Program-made: the position numbers and the translations under genes
The notes under the pieces: generated by a model
Told to the model about the DNA's origin: nothing
Database searches by the model: none
The model's input: only the letters and a program-made list of their open reading frames with translations
In this document: one piece after another, positions 38,136 to 48,960 of the stretch
How positions within the stretch are numbered: the stretch's first letter is position 1
How the letters are laid out: each line of letters starts with the position of its first letter
Source: Variovorax sp. OV329
GTDB lineage: Bacteria; Pseudomonadota; Gammaproteobacteria; Burkholderiales; Burkholderiaceae_C
DNA: 64,000 nt
Reading direction: 5' to 3'
Assembly: GCF_900114785.1 (NCBI RefSeq)
Contig: NZ_FOUG01000011.1
Span: 62,001-126,000, forward strand

Positions 38136-41100
38136 TCAGAAGAGGTAGTTCACCCGCAGGACGCCTTCGTTGGAACGGTAGCCCGAACCGAACTGGCCGC
38201 CGTACTCGGCGCGCAACTGCAGGTTCTTCTTCACCATCAAGTCCACGCCTAGGCGCACGTTTGCCAGGGCGGTGGGCGCACTGGCCGCCGTGTTGAAGCT
38301 CTGCACGCCAGGCACCGCCCCTTGGAACTGCGCGTCCGCGCCCCACTCGTTCTTGTCGTGCACGGTGGCGCCCACGGCCGCATAGGGCCGCAGCGTCATG
38401 CCGTTGTCCATCTCGACGCGACCACCGACCTCCACCATCGGGGAAGCGGAGAGCATCGTGTCGCTGTTGCCGTTCACGTTGAGGCCCAGTGCACCAGCAC
38501 CTTGTTCGCTGTAGCTCCCGGTGTGCATGCGCACCGCATGCAGGTCCAGGTAGGGCTTGAGGTACCAGTTCTGTTGCGGGATCAGGTAGGCAATGCGGGA
38601 GTGCAGGCCGTACTGCGTGAGGTTGAAGCTGCCGGTGGCTTGCGCTGCATAGCCAGGGAAGGCGATGTTGCGCGTGGTGTCGTAGTTGCCGTAGCCGAAG
38701 TCCGCGGCGCCCGAAATGGTCCAGTTGCCGATCTCTCGCTTGAGCACCATGCCCACCGCGCCGCCGTTGCCGTCCACGCTGCCCGCGCCGGTGGAACTGT
38801 TGAGGTCCTCGTTGTCGTACGCCGCGCTGGCCCCCAGGAACCAGCCCTCGGCGATCTGCTTCTGGGCGCCCACCTGCACCGAGTGCGTGCCGGCGCTGTA
38901 GTTGGCGTGCTGCGATCCGCTGGCGGTGGTGCTGTTGTCGATGATCCGGCCCCAGACGCACTCGCGCTCCTTCATGTCCGTCCCACTGTCCTGATCGAAG
39001 GTGGGGCAGGAGTTCATGCGCTCGACGAAGGCGTGGCTGGCGGCCAGGCGCGAGGTGCCCACAGCCTGCTGGGCTTCGTTGCCCAGGCTGGTCAGGGTCG
39101 CCTTGTAGGTTGCAGGGTCCTGCACGCCCGCGGCCAACTGGGCAAGGGTGCCGCCCAGGCCCCCTGAGCCCGCATTGAAGTTGGCCTGGAGGTGATCGGC
39201 GACCGATTGGGCATTCTTGCCGAGGCCCGAGGCGGCGGCATCGAAGCGCGCCTGCGGCGTCACGAAGATCGACTGCTGGGCCGAGCCGTCGGCCGCGGTG
39301 GTGCCGGCGCTGGAGATCTGGTAGTGCACCAGCATCGGGTCGACCGACTGCAGCTGCGATGCGTCGAGTTGGCCCTTGACGTCCATGACGTCAACGGTCG
39401 TGGGCGCCAGGCGCGTGGGGCGCATCTGGATGGCGCCGGCCAGGTGCGCATCGCCATCGACCGTCAGCCGGTCCGAAGTGCCGGCCACGTGATCGCTGTC
39501 GATCACGATGCGGCCGGTGGAACCCTGTACCAGCTTGCCGGTGACTTCGGTGACCGCGCCTGCCGTGCCGACGCCGCCGACCTCCACCTTGCCGTCGTTC
39601 TGCACCACGTCGGCACCCATGAGGCTGCCGGTGTTGAGCGTGCCGCCCAAGCGGTTCAGCACGCTGCCCGAGCTCGAGCCGATCTTCAGGTTGACGTTGC
39701 CGTTGACGATGCCGGTGCTCAGGTTGTCCAGGGTGGTCGTGCCGGCGGCGCTGCCCACCGCCAAGCCGGTGCTGGTCGCGGAAATCGTGCCCCCGTTCGT
39801 CACCGTGTTAGTCCCCGTGGCCTCGACATAGACGGCGCCAGCCGATTGGCCCTGGCTCTGCACCGAGGCGTACGGGCCTACATTGATGGTGGCGTTGTTG
39901 CTGCCGTTGCCGCTGCTCTGGGCGTAGACGCCCCAGGCGCCCGCGCCGCTCGTGCTCACCGTGGCCGAGTTGCCGAGGGTGACGTTCACGTTCCCGGTGC
40001 AGTTGTCCGAGCTGCAGCCGGTGTAGTTCGTGCTGCCGGCAAAGCTGTAGCCGGGGTTGTCGGCCGTGCCGCCCAGAATGCCGCCGCCGCCGCCCAATGT
40101 CTGTGCCAGTACGCCATGTGCATTGGCGCCAGTGGTGGCAACCGTGTTGAAGGCGCCCACGTTCACCGAGACGTTGCCGCCCTGGCCGCTTTGCTGATTC
40201 GGGTTGGCTTTCAACCCGCCGGCGGTGGCCGTGCCCAGCTGGACATGGCTCATGTCGCCGATGAGGCCGCCGCCTCCGCCGATGCTCTGCGCCAGCACGC
40301 CCACCGCGCCCGCGCCGCTGGTGGTCACGCTGTCGAAGCTCCAGTCCGTCAGCGACACGTTCACGCTGCCGCCGTTGCCGGTTTGCTTGGTGCCGGGGAA
40401 AAGCTTGGCAAGATCCACCGAGGGTGTCGCGCCCGAGAACACGCCGCCGCCGCCGCCGATACTCTGTGCCACGATGCCGTGGGCGTTGGCGCCGGACGTT
40501 CCGATCGCGTTCCAGAGCCCACTGCCGTTGCCGTTGCCCACGTTCACATTCACCGTATTGCCGTTGCCGCTGGAACCGTTTGCATCGCCGATCGTCAGCG
40601 GCAGCAGGGTCGTGTTCTGAATGCCGCCCCCGTTGCCGCCGCCTTTCGCGTCCGATTGGGCGCTGGTGGCGACCATCAGGCCACCGCCGCCGCCGATGCT
40701 CTGCGCCAGCACACCGATGCTGTTGGCGCCCGAAGTACGGATCGTCCCTTGACTGCCGAGCTTCTGGTTGAGCAACACGGTGGTGGCGCCGCCATCTCCA
40801 GCCGCACCGCCACTGCCGCCCAACGAGAGATTGATCTGCATGTTGTTCTGCGAATCGGTAGACGCCGACACATCGCTGGACAGCAGGTGCGCAGTGCCGC
40901 CACCACCGCCGACGCTCTGGGCGAGCACCGCGATCGATTCGCGTTCCTGCGTGCTGATCGAGCCTTCGTTGTCCACCGTCACGCTGCCGCCCGAGCCGCC
41001 CGCACCGCCGGAACCGCCCAGCGTGACGGTGAAGTCTTTCAGTGCGCCGGCGGACGCTGCTGTCGCACCGCCCTTGCCACCGCCGCCGCCCACGCTCTGG

Positions 41101-44100
41101 GCACTGATGCCATAGCTGCTGACCCCGAGGGTGGCGATGCTGCCGGTGTTCGTCACCTGCACCGTGCCGCCGGCGCCGGCGCCCGCTCCGCTGCCGCCCA
41201 CCGTGAGCGCGCCGCTCGTGCTGTCATCGCCTGAGCCACCGTCGCTCGCGCTGCCCGAGAAGCTGCTGGCACCGCCCACGCCGCCGCCACCACCAAGGCT
41301 TTGCGCAAAAATGCCGTCGGACTTGTTGCCGTTGGTCTGGATGCCACCGCTGTTGATCACCGAGACGGCGCCGCCCGCTCCCCCGACGCCGCCCTGGCCA
41401 CCCAGCGTGGCATTGAGCTTCAGGCTGCTGGCCTGGCCGTCGCCATCATCATCGTCGCGCAGTGTGCCGGTCGCGGCGTCATCGTCGCCACCGCCGAGGG
41501 CTGAGCCGAGTTTCGTCACGCTGTTGACCGCGCCCCACACCTTGCTGCCCACGCTGTACACGTTGTCGGCAACCTTGGTGACGCCGCTCGTGTCCACGCC
41601 CAAGCCGCTCTGGATCGAGTTGCTCATCTGCTGGAACACCTGCTCTGCGTTCGGCGCACCGCCCGTGGTGGAGGTGCCCTTGCCGGCCTTGCCGCCGCCG
41701 CCGCCGATGCTTTGCGCGAGGACGGCGTCCGCTTCGGCGCCCTGGGTGAGCAGATTGCCCTGGTTCTGCACGGTCACGGCGCCCGCAGTGCCGCCGCTGC
41801 CGCCGCTGCCGCCGACCGTCACGGATGCCGAGATCGAGCCGCCGTTGGCCTTGGCCACCCCGCCGCCGGAGGCACCGCCACCGCCCGCCAGGCTTTGCGC
41901 AAAGATCGCGTTGGCGCCGTCGCCGGCCGTGGCGATATTGCCCAGCGCCTGGTTGTTCACATTGACCGCGCCTGCGATGCCGCCCTGGCCGCCCGAGCCA
42001 CCCACGGTGACCGAGCCGGTGTAGCTGTTGTCGCCAGACCCGGCCGAGGCGGACGAGTCGCCCGCGCCCCCTGTGCCGCCGCCGCCAGCCACGCTCTGCG
42101 CGAAGACGCCATAGGCGTCGGCGCCCATCGTGAGCACCAGGCCGTTGTTGTTGATAGTGGCCGACCCGGCCGTGCCGCCGCCGCCGCCCTTGCCGCCCAC
42201 GGCGACGCTGACGCTGACATTGGTGCTGTCGCTGTTCAGGCCATTGGCGTACGAGGAGGCGGTGGAGTCGCCGCCATTGCCGCCGCCGCCGCTAAGGTTC
42301 TGCGCGATGATGCCGATCGAGCCGGCGCCGGCGGTCGTCACGAGGCCGTTGTTGTTCACCGTGACCGGGCTGTTGCTTTGGTCGCCGCCGGCGCCGCCGC
42401 TGCCACCCACGCTGACGCTGACGGAGGTGGTCGGAATTTCCGGATCGCCACCAAGTGCTGCGGCCGTGGCCAGTGCCGTACCCCCCTGGCCGCCGCCGCC
42501 GCTGATGCTCTGCGCTTTCAGGCCGTAGGAATCCGCCCCATAGGTCGATACTTGCCCTGCATTGGTGAGGTTAACCGCGCCGCCTTGGCCGCCGTTGGCT
42601 CCCCTGCCGCCCAACGCGAACGACGTCGAGATCTGCACCCCGGCGTCGATCGCCACGGCGGCGCCGCCGTTGCCGCCGCCGCCGCCGACGCTTTGCGCGG
42701 CGATGCCGCCCGACTGCGGGCCCAGCGTGGTGACCAGGCCGTTGCTGTTCACGTTGACCGCGCCGCCGTTGCCGCCGCTGGCGCCGTCGCCGCCGATCGC
42801 CAGCGATACACCCGTGCCCACGGCGACCGCGTTGCCGCCGATGCCGCCCGCGCCACCAACGCTCTGACCCTGGATGCCGATGGCTGCGTCGCCGTAGGTG
42901 ATCACCGTGTCGTTCAGCACCGCTGAATTGGGATCGCTCGACAGCAGGCCGAGCGTCACATTGCCGCCGTTGCCGCCGCCGCCGCCATTGCCGCCGATGG
43001 CGACGCCGGTCGTGCTCGAAAGGGCATTGCCTCCCGCGCCACCACCACCGCCGATGCTTTGACCGACCATGCCGTAGGATCCGGTGCCCTGGGTCGTGAC
43101 AGTGCCGTTCTGTCCGTTCACATAGACCGATCCGCCGTCGCCTCCGTTGCGCGCCGGCCCGGCATAGCCGAATACGCTGGCCGCATCACCGCCGCTGCTG
43201 CCCATGCCGCCCAGGCTTTGCGTCAACACCCCGTTCACGAAGCTGCCCGTCGTGCTGACCGTACCGTCGATGGCCGCGGTCGCCGTGTTGCCGAGTCCAC
43301 CCTTGCCGGCGCTTCCGGCGGCACTGCCCATGCCGGCACTGGCATCGCCGCCCGAGCCGGCCGTGCCGCCGCTGGAAACCACGTACACACCAGCGTGCAC
43401 CGCATCCGTGAGCGCATTTTCGGCGCCTTGCGTGGTCACCGAAGCGTTGTCGAGCAGCGTGACGCTGGCGGTGCCGCCGTTGCCGCCGTCTCCACCCTTG
43501 CCGCCAGCGGCGTAGGTTGCGCCGACGGCCACGGCGGCATCGCCACCGCTGCCCCCTGCGCTGCGCGCCACCACGCCAAAGCCTGATGAGCTGCTGCCGG
43601 TAGTGACGCTCGTAGGCCGCGTGGTGCCATCGCTCGGCGTCGCGCCGATGACGACGGTAGCCGACGCGGCAGCGCCGCCGTTGCCGCCGTTGCCGCTGGT
43701 AGAGGTGGCGTTGCCAAAGTCGCTGGCGCCGCCGCTGCCACCGTTGCCGCCGAGGGATTCGGCCAACAGGGCTGCGATGCCGTTGCCAACCACTTGCCCT
43801 CCGGATTGCAGATTGACCGTGACATTGCCCGCATTGCCACCTTGTCCGCCCACGCCGCCGGCGGAGACCTTGGCGTTGCCCGCCGCGCCCCCGTTGCCGC
43901 CAGCGCCGCCGGTGCTGCTGACGAGCGCGCCGACTCCGGCGCCCTGGACGCTGCCCTGGTTCTGGCCGCCGGTGGCGTTGTAGATGGTCAGCGTCGCGTC
44001 CGGGGCATTGCCGCCGGCGCCCCCGTTGCCCGCCGTGGACGACGAAGGCGCAGCAGACGAGTTGCCACCATTGCCCCCGCTACCCGCAGTCGCAAACATG

Positions 44101-44987
44101 TCGATGCCGTCGGCCTGGGACGATGTGATGGAACCGGTCACGGTCGCGGTCATGCCCTGGCTGGAAGATCCGCCGTTGCCGCCCGTGCGTCCCTGGCTTT
44201 CGGAGATGCCTCCGTTGTCGTTCGTGCCCGTGCTGCCGACGCCGCCCAGCGCGTTGAGCGAGGCGCCGGTGCCGGCAGTGGAGATGTTGCCGCCGATGTT
44301 GGCCGTGACATAGGCGCTGCCCCCGCCATCGCCGGAGAGTGCGCCAAAGTAGCCAGCGCCGCCATCGGTTCCCGAAGAGATCGAGCCCCCGCCCTGCGAG
44401 AGGACATACAAGCCCGGTGTCGCGGGATCCGTGCTGTTCACCGTACCGGCGTTCATCGTGACGCTCACCGGGCCGCCACCGCCTCCGGTGCCGTCGTGGC
44501 CGGCGCCGCCGATGGATGCGCCGACGCCGGCGCCTCCCCAGCCGCCCGAGGAGGTGAAGCGAAGGAGGCCGCCCGCATTGCTGCCCTGCGCACTGACCGC
44601 TGGGCCGACCGTGACTGTGACCTGGTTGCCTTGGCCGCCGTTGCCGCCGTTGTCGCCGTCGCTGCTGCCCTTGCCGCCGTCGCCGGCGACGGTTTCGAGC
44701 TGGATCGCTCCAGTGCCGTTGACGCCGGGCGCCGCGGTCAGTGTCTGGGTATTGGTGAAGGTGCTGACAATGGGCTGACCCATGCCGCCGGCGTCCCCGT
44801 CACCGGCCGTCGGCGTCAGATAGATGATCTGGCAGGCCGTCGGCGCGCCGTTCTGGCAAGCCGGGCCGGTGTCGGCCAGGGCCGCGACCGGCATCAGCGC
44901 GAACGGAGCGCCCAGGGCGAGTGCAAGCACTCGATTCAGAGGCCGGGCTGCGATGTGCGCCGGAGGTGGGAAGCAGTTCGAAGTCAT
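38136..44987 (-). CDS. giant glycine-rich autotransporter with C-terminal beta-barrel
   Basis: At 2283 residues this is the largest gene in the window. It has an N-terminal signal region (LALALGAPFALMPVAALA, cleavage near residue 38) and a very long passenger of repeated Gly/Ala/Ser/Asn-rich units, many containing AQSIGGGGG or AQSVGGGGG. From about residue 1990 there is an autotransporter beta-barrel ending in RVNYLF with the terminal aromatic. Two cysteines (NSCPTFDQ and RECVWG) mark the entry to the barrel. The passenger likely folds as a repetitive beta-helix exposed at the cell surface, as in adhesins. It is a single-gene unit converging on the FcoT-type gene. Confidence 0.93.
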   Translation of the reverse strand: MTSNCFPPPAHIAARPLNRVLALALGAPFALMPVAALADTGPACQNGAPTACQIIYLTPTAGDGDAGGMGQPIVSTFTNTQTLTAAPGVNGTGAIQLETVAGDGGKGSSDGDNGGNGGQGNQVTVTVGPAVSAQGSNAGGLLRFTSSGGWGGAGVGASIGGAGHDGTGGGGGPVSVTMNAGTVNSTDPATPGLYVLSQGGGSISSGTDGGAGYFGALSGDGGGSAYVTANIGGNISTAGTGASLNALGGVGSTGTNDNGGISESQGRTGGNGGSSSQGMTATVTGSITSSQADGIDMFATAGSGGNGGNSSAAPSSSTAGNGGAGGNAPDATLTIYNATGGQNQGSVQGAGVGALVSSTGGAGGNGGAAGNAKVSAGGVGGQGGNAGNVTVNLQSGGQVVGNGIAALLAESLGGNGGSGGASDFGNATSTSGNGGNGGAAASATVVIGATPSDGTTRPTSVTTGSSSSGFGVVARSAGGSGGDAAVAVGATYAAGGKGGDGGNGGTASVTLLDNASVTTQGAENALTDAVHAGVYVVSSGGTAGSGGDASAGMGSAAGSAGKGGLGNTATAAIDGTVSTTGSFVNGVLTQSLGGMGSSGGDAASVFGYAGPARNGGDGGSVYVNGQNGTVTTQGTGSYGMVGQSIGGGGGAGGNALSSTTGVAIGGNGGGGGNGGNVTLGLLSSDPNSAVLNDTVITYGDAAIGIQGQSVGGAGGIGGNAVAVGTGVSLAIGGDGASGGNGGAVNVNSNGLVTTLGPQSGGIAAQSVGGGGGNGGAAVAIDAGVQISTSFALGGRGANGGQGGAVNLTNAGQVSTYGADSYGLKAQSISGGGGQGGTALATAAALGGDPEIPTTSVSVSVGGSGGAGGDQSNSPVTVNNNGLVTTAGAGSIGIIAQNLSGGGGNGGDSTASSYANGLNSDSTNVSVSVAVGGKGGGGGTAGSATINNNGLVLTMGADAYGVFAQSVAGGGGTGGAGDSSASAGSGDNSYTGSVTVGGSGGQGGIAGAVNVNNQALGNIATAGDGANAIFAQSLAGGGGASGGGVAKANGGSISASVTVGGSGGSGGTAGAVTVQNQGNLLTQGAEADAVLAQSIGGGGGKAGKGTSTTGGAPNAEQVFQQMSNSIQSGLGVDTSGVTKVADNVYSVGSKVWGAVNSVTKLGSALGGGDDDAATGTLRDDDDGDGQASSLKLNATLGGQGGVGGAGGAVSVINSGGIQTNGNKSDGIFAQSLGGGGGVGGASSFSGSASDGGSGDDSTSGALTVGGSGAGAGAGGTVQVTNTGSIATLGVSSYGISAQSVGGGGGKGGATAASAGALKDFTVTLGGSGGAGGSGGSVTVDNEGSISTQERESIAVLAQSVGGGGGTAHLLSSDVSASTDSQNNMQINLSLGGSGGAAGDGGATTVLLNQKLGSQGTIRTSGANSIGVLAQSIGGGGGLMVATSAQSDAKGGGNGGGIQNTTLLPLTIGDANGSSGNGNTVNVNVGNGNGSGLWNAIGTSGANAHGIVAQSIGGGGGVFSGATPSVDLAKLFPGTKQTGNGGSVNVSLTDWSFDSVTTSGAGAVGVLAQSIGGGGGLIGDMSHVQLGTATAGGLKANPNQQSGQGGNVSVNVGAFNTVATTGANAHGVLAQTLGGGGGILGGTADNPGYSFAGSTNYTGCSSDNCTGNVNVTLGNSATVSTSGAGAWGVYAQSSGNGSNNATINVGPYASVQSQGQSAGAVYVEATGTNTVTNGGTISATSTGLAVGSAAGTTTLDNLSTGIVNGNVNLKIGSSSGSVLNRLGGTLNTGSLMGADVVQNDGKVEVGGVGTAGAVTEVTGKLVQGSTGRIVIDSDHVAGTSDRLTVDGDAHLAGAIQMRPTRLAPTTVDVMDVKGQLDASQLQSVDPMLVHYQISSAGTTAADGSAQQSIFVTPQARFDAAASGLGKNAQSVADHLQANFNAGSGGLGGTLAQLAAGVQDPATYKATLTSLGNEAQQAVGTSRLAASHAFVERMNSCPTFDQDSGTDMKERECVWGRIIDNSTTASGSQHANYSAGTHSVQVGAQKQIAEGWFLGASAAYDNEDLNSSTGAGSVDGNGGAVGMVLKREIGNWTISGAADFGYGNYDTTRNIAFPGYAAQATGSFNLTQYGLHSRIAYLIPQQNWYLKPYLDLHAVRMHTGSYSEQGAGALGLNVNGNSDTMLSASPMVEVGGRVEMDNGMTLRPYAAVGATVHDKNEWGADAQFQGAVPGVQSFNTAASAPTALANVRLGVDLMVKKNLQLRAEYGGQFGSGYRSNEGVLRVNYLF

Positions 44988-45214
44988 GGCATTCCGGTGG
45001 GTGTGAAGGAGATGCCGTGAGGTTATTTTTCGTCGGGGCTGCGCTGTTCGACGTGCGTCTCAAATGACCACGCCGTATGCCAGCCGAGGCCGAGGCGGCG
45101 CTGATGAGAGTCGCCTCCACTTGGCGAGCGCATACTCGGGAGGACTTTTCATTCGTGCCGCGCAATCACGTCGCCGTGATCAGGAAGTGCTGTGGGCCGC
45201 CGACCGCCGATCCA
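44988..45214. promoter_or_regulatory. upstream region of the autotransporter
   Basis: This 227-bp stretch should hold the autotransporter promoter on the minus strand. No convincing consensus elements or small genes were seen. Confidence 0.35.
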
Positions 45215-45293
45215 GGCTAGGTCGCGCCGCACGCGACAGCCTCGACCTCGAAGAGGAAGTCCTCTTTCACCAGGCGATCGATCACGCAGATCG
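45215..45293 (+). repeat. 79-bp direct repeat, copy B (copy A at 3491-3569)
   Basis: It matches 3491-3569 at 78 of 79 positions by eye, in the same orientation, with unrelated flanks. The minus strand again reads as the end of the RidA-like protein (ICVIDRLVKEDFLFEVEA). Confidence 0.9.
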
Positions 45294-45310
45294 TGTTCGG
45301 CGGAAGGCGT
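45217..45310 (-). pseudogene. second RidA/YjgF-like C-terminal remnant
   Basis: The minus strand reads PPNTICVIDRLVKEDFLFEVEAV before TAG. The residues just upstream continue only after a frame change (GAGDEFDPDRVDAF in another frame), so the gene is broken. It is the same gene end as at 3493. The RidA assignment is tentative. Confidence 0.45.
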
Positions 45311-45445
45311 CTACCCGGTCCGGATCGAACTCGTCGCCAGCGCCGTACCGGATGTATTCGCGTGCCCCCACCGTGCCATCCTGGACACCGGCCGCCGTGG
45401 CCAGGGAGTTGCCCGGCACCCACAGCCAGGCGTCGCCTGCGCCGC

Positions 45446-45720
45446 CTGTACGACACCCATGCCGACGACCCATGGCGCGCGCGCATCGGTGCGACCTGGG
45501 AAGAGTTCGTGGCGACCAACAACGCGGTGCGGCGCGCGGGCTACTACGTCGCTCGTGACGAACTCGGGGCCAACATCACAGGCATCTCCGCCCCTGTCCT
45601 CGGCGAACAGGGTGATCCGCTTGGAGCCCTGGTGATGACATTTGCCTCCGATAGTCCGCCCTGGATGGGCGAGGAGACGATCGCCAAGATCACGATGCAG
45701 CATGCGCAGCAAGCTGATCG
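45446..45720 (+). pseudogene. IclR-family regulator, C-terminal domain remnant
   Basis: This stretch encodes the effector-binding half of an IclR-type regulator: WEEFVATNNAVRRAGYYVARDELGANITGISAPVLGEQGDPLGALVMTF, then a helix with HAQQADR. No DNA-binding domain is present upstream in any frame. The surrounding frame runs on into unrelated text. I treat it as a relic. Confidence 0.7.
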
Positions 45721-45759
45721 CCGCGCTGTAGGCATCGTGTCCGGGCCGCCAAGACGACA

Positions 45760-45940
45760 TGTGCCTTTGGGTGTGCTCGGACATCGTCGGATCCGGTGCG
45801 CCAGAAGCTGTGCGAGGGTTCACATATCGGTGCTGTCCAGGAAGCATGGCGTCAACGGCGCATTGATTCATGCGCCGTTCGCGACCGTCTCGGCCGAAGT
45901 GCTCAACGCGCACGCGAGGCGGCAGACGGTTTGCGCCTGA
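45760..45940 (+). pseudogene. chorismate-mutase-like gene remnant
   Basis: Fragments of an AroQ-like protein appear in two frames: SDPVRQK (near 45788-45810) matches SDPARQK of the protein at 32838, then after a shift LSRKHGVNGALIHAPFATVSAEVLNAH matches its last third. The conserved C-terminal His is kept. The first half is missing, so it is a decayed fourth paralogue. Confidence 0.7.
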
Positions 45941-45964
45941 CCTCAGGTGAAATTCCGGAAGGCT

Positions 45965-47470
<1,506 letters not shown>

Positions 47471-47507
47471 GGGAATTCAAGGAAGAAATGGACGGCGTGC
47501 GGGGGCG

Positions 47508-48854
47508 TCAGGGTTGGTCGCGGAGCGCTTGGGCCAGCGTGTCGACGAGCGCGTCGATCTCGGAGCGCTCCGTCCCGAAGGGCGGGGCGAACTGGATCGT
47601 GTCGCCGCCACAGCGCACGTAGAAGCCCTTTTCCCAGCAGCGCATTGCGATCTCGTAAGGGCGCCGCGCCGGCTCGCCTGGCCAGGGCGCGATGCTCAGG
47701 CCCGCGGCCAGGCCATAGTTGCGGATGTCCAGCACATGCGAGGCGCCGCGCAGGCTGTGCACCGCCTCCTCGAAGTGAGGTGCCAGTTCCCGTACGCGCG
47801 CCGGTGCATCTTCTTGCTCCAGCAAATCCAGCGTGGCCAGGGCTGCGGCGCATGCCACCGGGTGCGCCGAGTAGGTGTAGCCATGCGGGAACTCCACGTT
47901 GTAGTCGGCGCCGCCCGCATCCATGAAGGCCTGCTGGATGTCCGAACGCGTGACCACGCCGCCCATGGGCACGACCCCATTGGTGACCTGCTTGGCGAAG
48001 TTGAGGATGTCGGGCACGACACCGAAGGCCTCGGCGCCGGTCCACGCACCGGCACGGCCGAAGCCGGTGATGACCTCGTCGAAGATCAGCAGGATGTCGT
48101 GTCGGGTACAGATCTCGCGCAGGCGCTGCAAGTAGCCTTGAGGCGGAACGATGACCCCTGCTGAACCGGAGAAGGGCTCGACGATCACCGCGGCGATGTT
48201 GGATGCGTCGTGCAGCGCAATCAGCTCGAGCAGTTCGTCGGCCAGTTCCTTTCCGTGGCCGGGCATCCCGCGGCTGAAGGCGTTGGCCGGCAGCAGCGTA
48301 TGGGGCAGATGGTCCGCGCTCACGCCCTCGCCGAAGAACTTGCGGTTGCCGCCGATGCCGCCCACGCTGATGCCGCCAAAGTTGACGCCGTGGTAGCCCT
48401 TGGCGCGGCCGATCAGGCGGGTCTTGGAGGGCTGACCCTTCACCCGCCAGTAGGCGCGGGCCATCTTCAGCGACGTGTCTGCCGCTTCGGAGCCGGAGCC
48501 GGTGAAGAACACGCGGTCCAGCCCCTTAGGCATCCTGGCGGCGATGCGTTCGGCCAGCATGAAGGACAGCGGGTGGCCGAACTGGAATGCCGGAGCGTAG
48601 TCCAGCGTGGCCGCCTGACGCCCGATCGCCTGCACGATCTCCGGGCGCGCATGGCCCAGTCCGCAGGTCCAGAGGCCGGAAAGCCCGTCGAAGATCTGCC
48701 GGCCGTCTGCGTCCATGTAGTAGCTGCCTTGTGCCTGCACCAGTAGGCGCGGGTTTTTCTTGAACGCGCGGTTGCCGGTGAACGGCATCCAGTGCGCATC
48801 CAGTTGCGCCTGGGTCGGCGTGCGAAGGTACGATGGCAGATCGTTGAGGTCCAT
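47508..48854 (-). CDS. omega-amino acid:pyruvate aminotransferase (class III)
   Basis: A 448-residue class III PLP aminotransferase. The N-terminus LDAHWMPFTGNRAFKKNPRLLVQAQGSYY is characteristic of beta-alanine/omega-amino acid:pyruvate transaminases. The cofactor site is seen as LIFDEVITGFGRAGAWTGAEAFGVVPDIL and the PLP lysine in NFAKQVTNG. It would produce malonate semialdehyde from beta-alanine for the downstream dehydrogenase. It is divergent from a LysR gene, the probable regulator. Confidence 0.93.
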   Translation of the reverse strand: MDLNDLPSYLRTPTQAQLDAHWMPFTGNRAFKKNPRLLVQAQGSYYMDADGRQIFDGLSGLWTCGLGHARPEIVQAIGRQAATLDYAPAFQFGHPLSFMLAERIAARMPKGLDRVFFTGSGSEAADTSLKMARAYWRVKGQPSKTRLIGRAKGYHGVNFGGISVGGIGGNRKFFGEGVSADHLPHTLLPANAFSRGMPGHGKELADELLELIALHDASNIAAVIVEPFSGSAGVIVPPQGYLQRLREICTRHDILLIFDEVITGFGRAGAWTGAEAFGVVPDILNFAKQVTNGVVPMGGVVTRSDIQQAFMDAGGADYNVEFPHGYTYSAHPVACAAALATLDLLEQEDAPARVRELAPHFEEAVHSLRGASHVLDIRNYGLAAGLSIAPWPGEPARRPYEIAMRCWEKGFYVRCGGDTIQFAPPFGTERSEIDALVDTLAQALRDQP

Positions 48855-48960
48855 GATGGGTGGCAGGTTGGAGTGGAGGGTCGCGATGGATTCTGCGTAG
48901 CGCCTGCGCGCCGGTAAACTGCAACGTCTCCATCTTCACGTTCGTTCGGCTGAAACATTC

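Noticed and set aside
39192..42926. Long plus-strand open frames (up to 680 codons) inside the autotransporter gene
   Set aside because: They are antisense to the glycine-rich repeats; GC-rich repetitive codons leave the opposite frames open. The text is Ala/Arg/Gly-rich with no domains or ribosome sites.
40000..43900. Regularly recurring GC-rich blocks resembling a repeat array or CRISPR
   Set aside because: The units are imperfect, in frame, and encode AQSxGGGGG protein repeats; there are no constant repeats with unique spacers.
45293..45940. 215-codon plus-strand frame taken as one intact gene
   Set aside because: Its text changes from Arg/Pro-rich filler to an IclR domain fragment to an AroQ-like fragment, so it is a chance read-through of relics.
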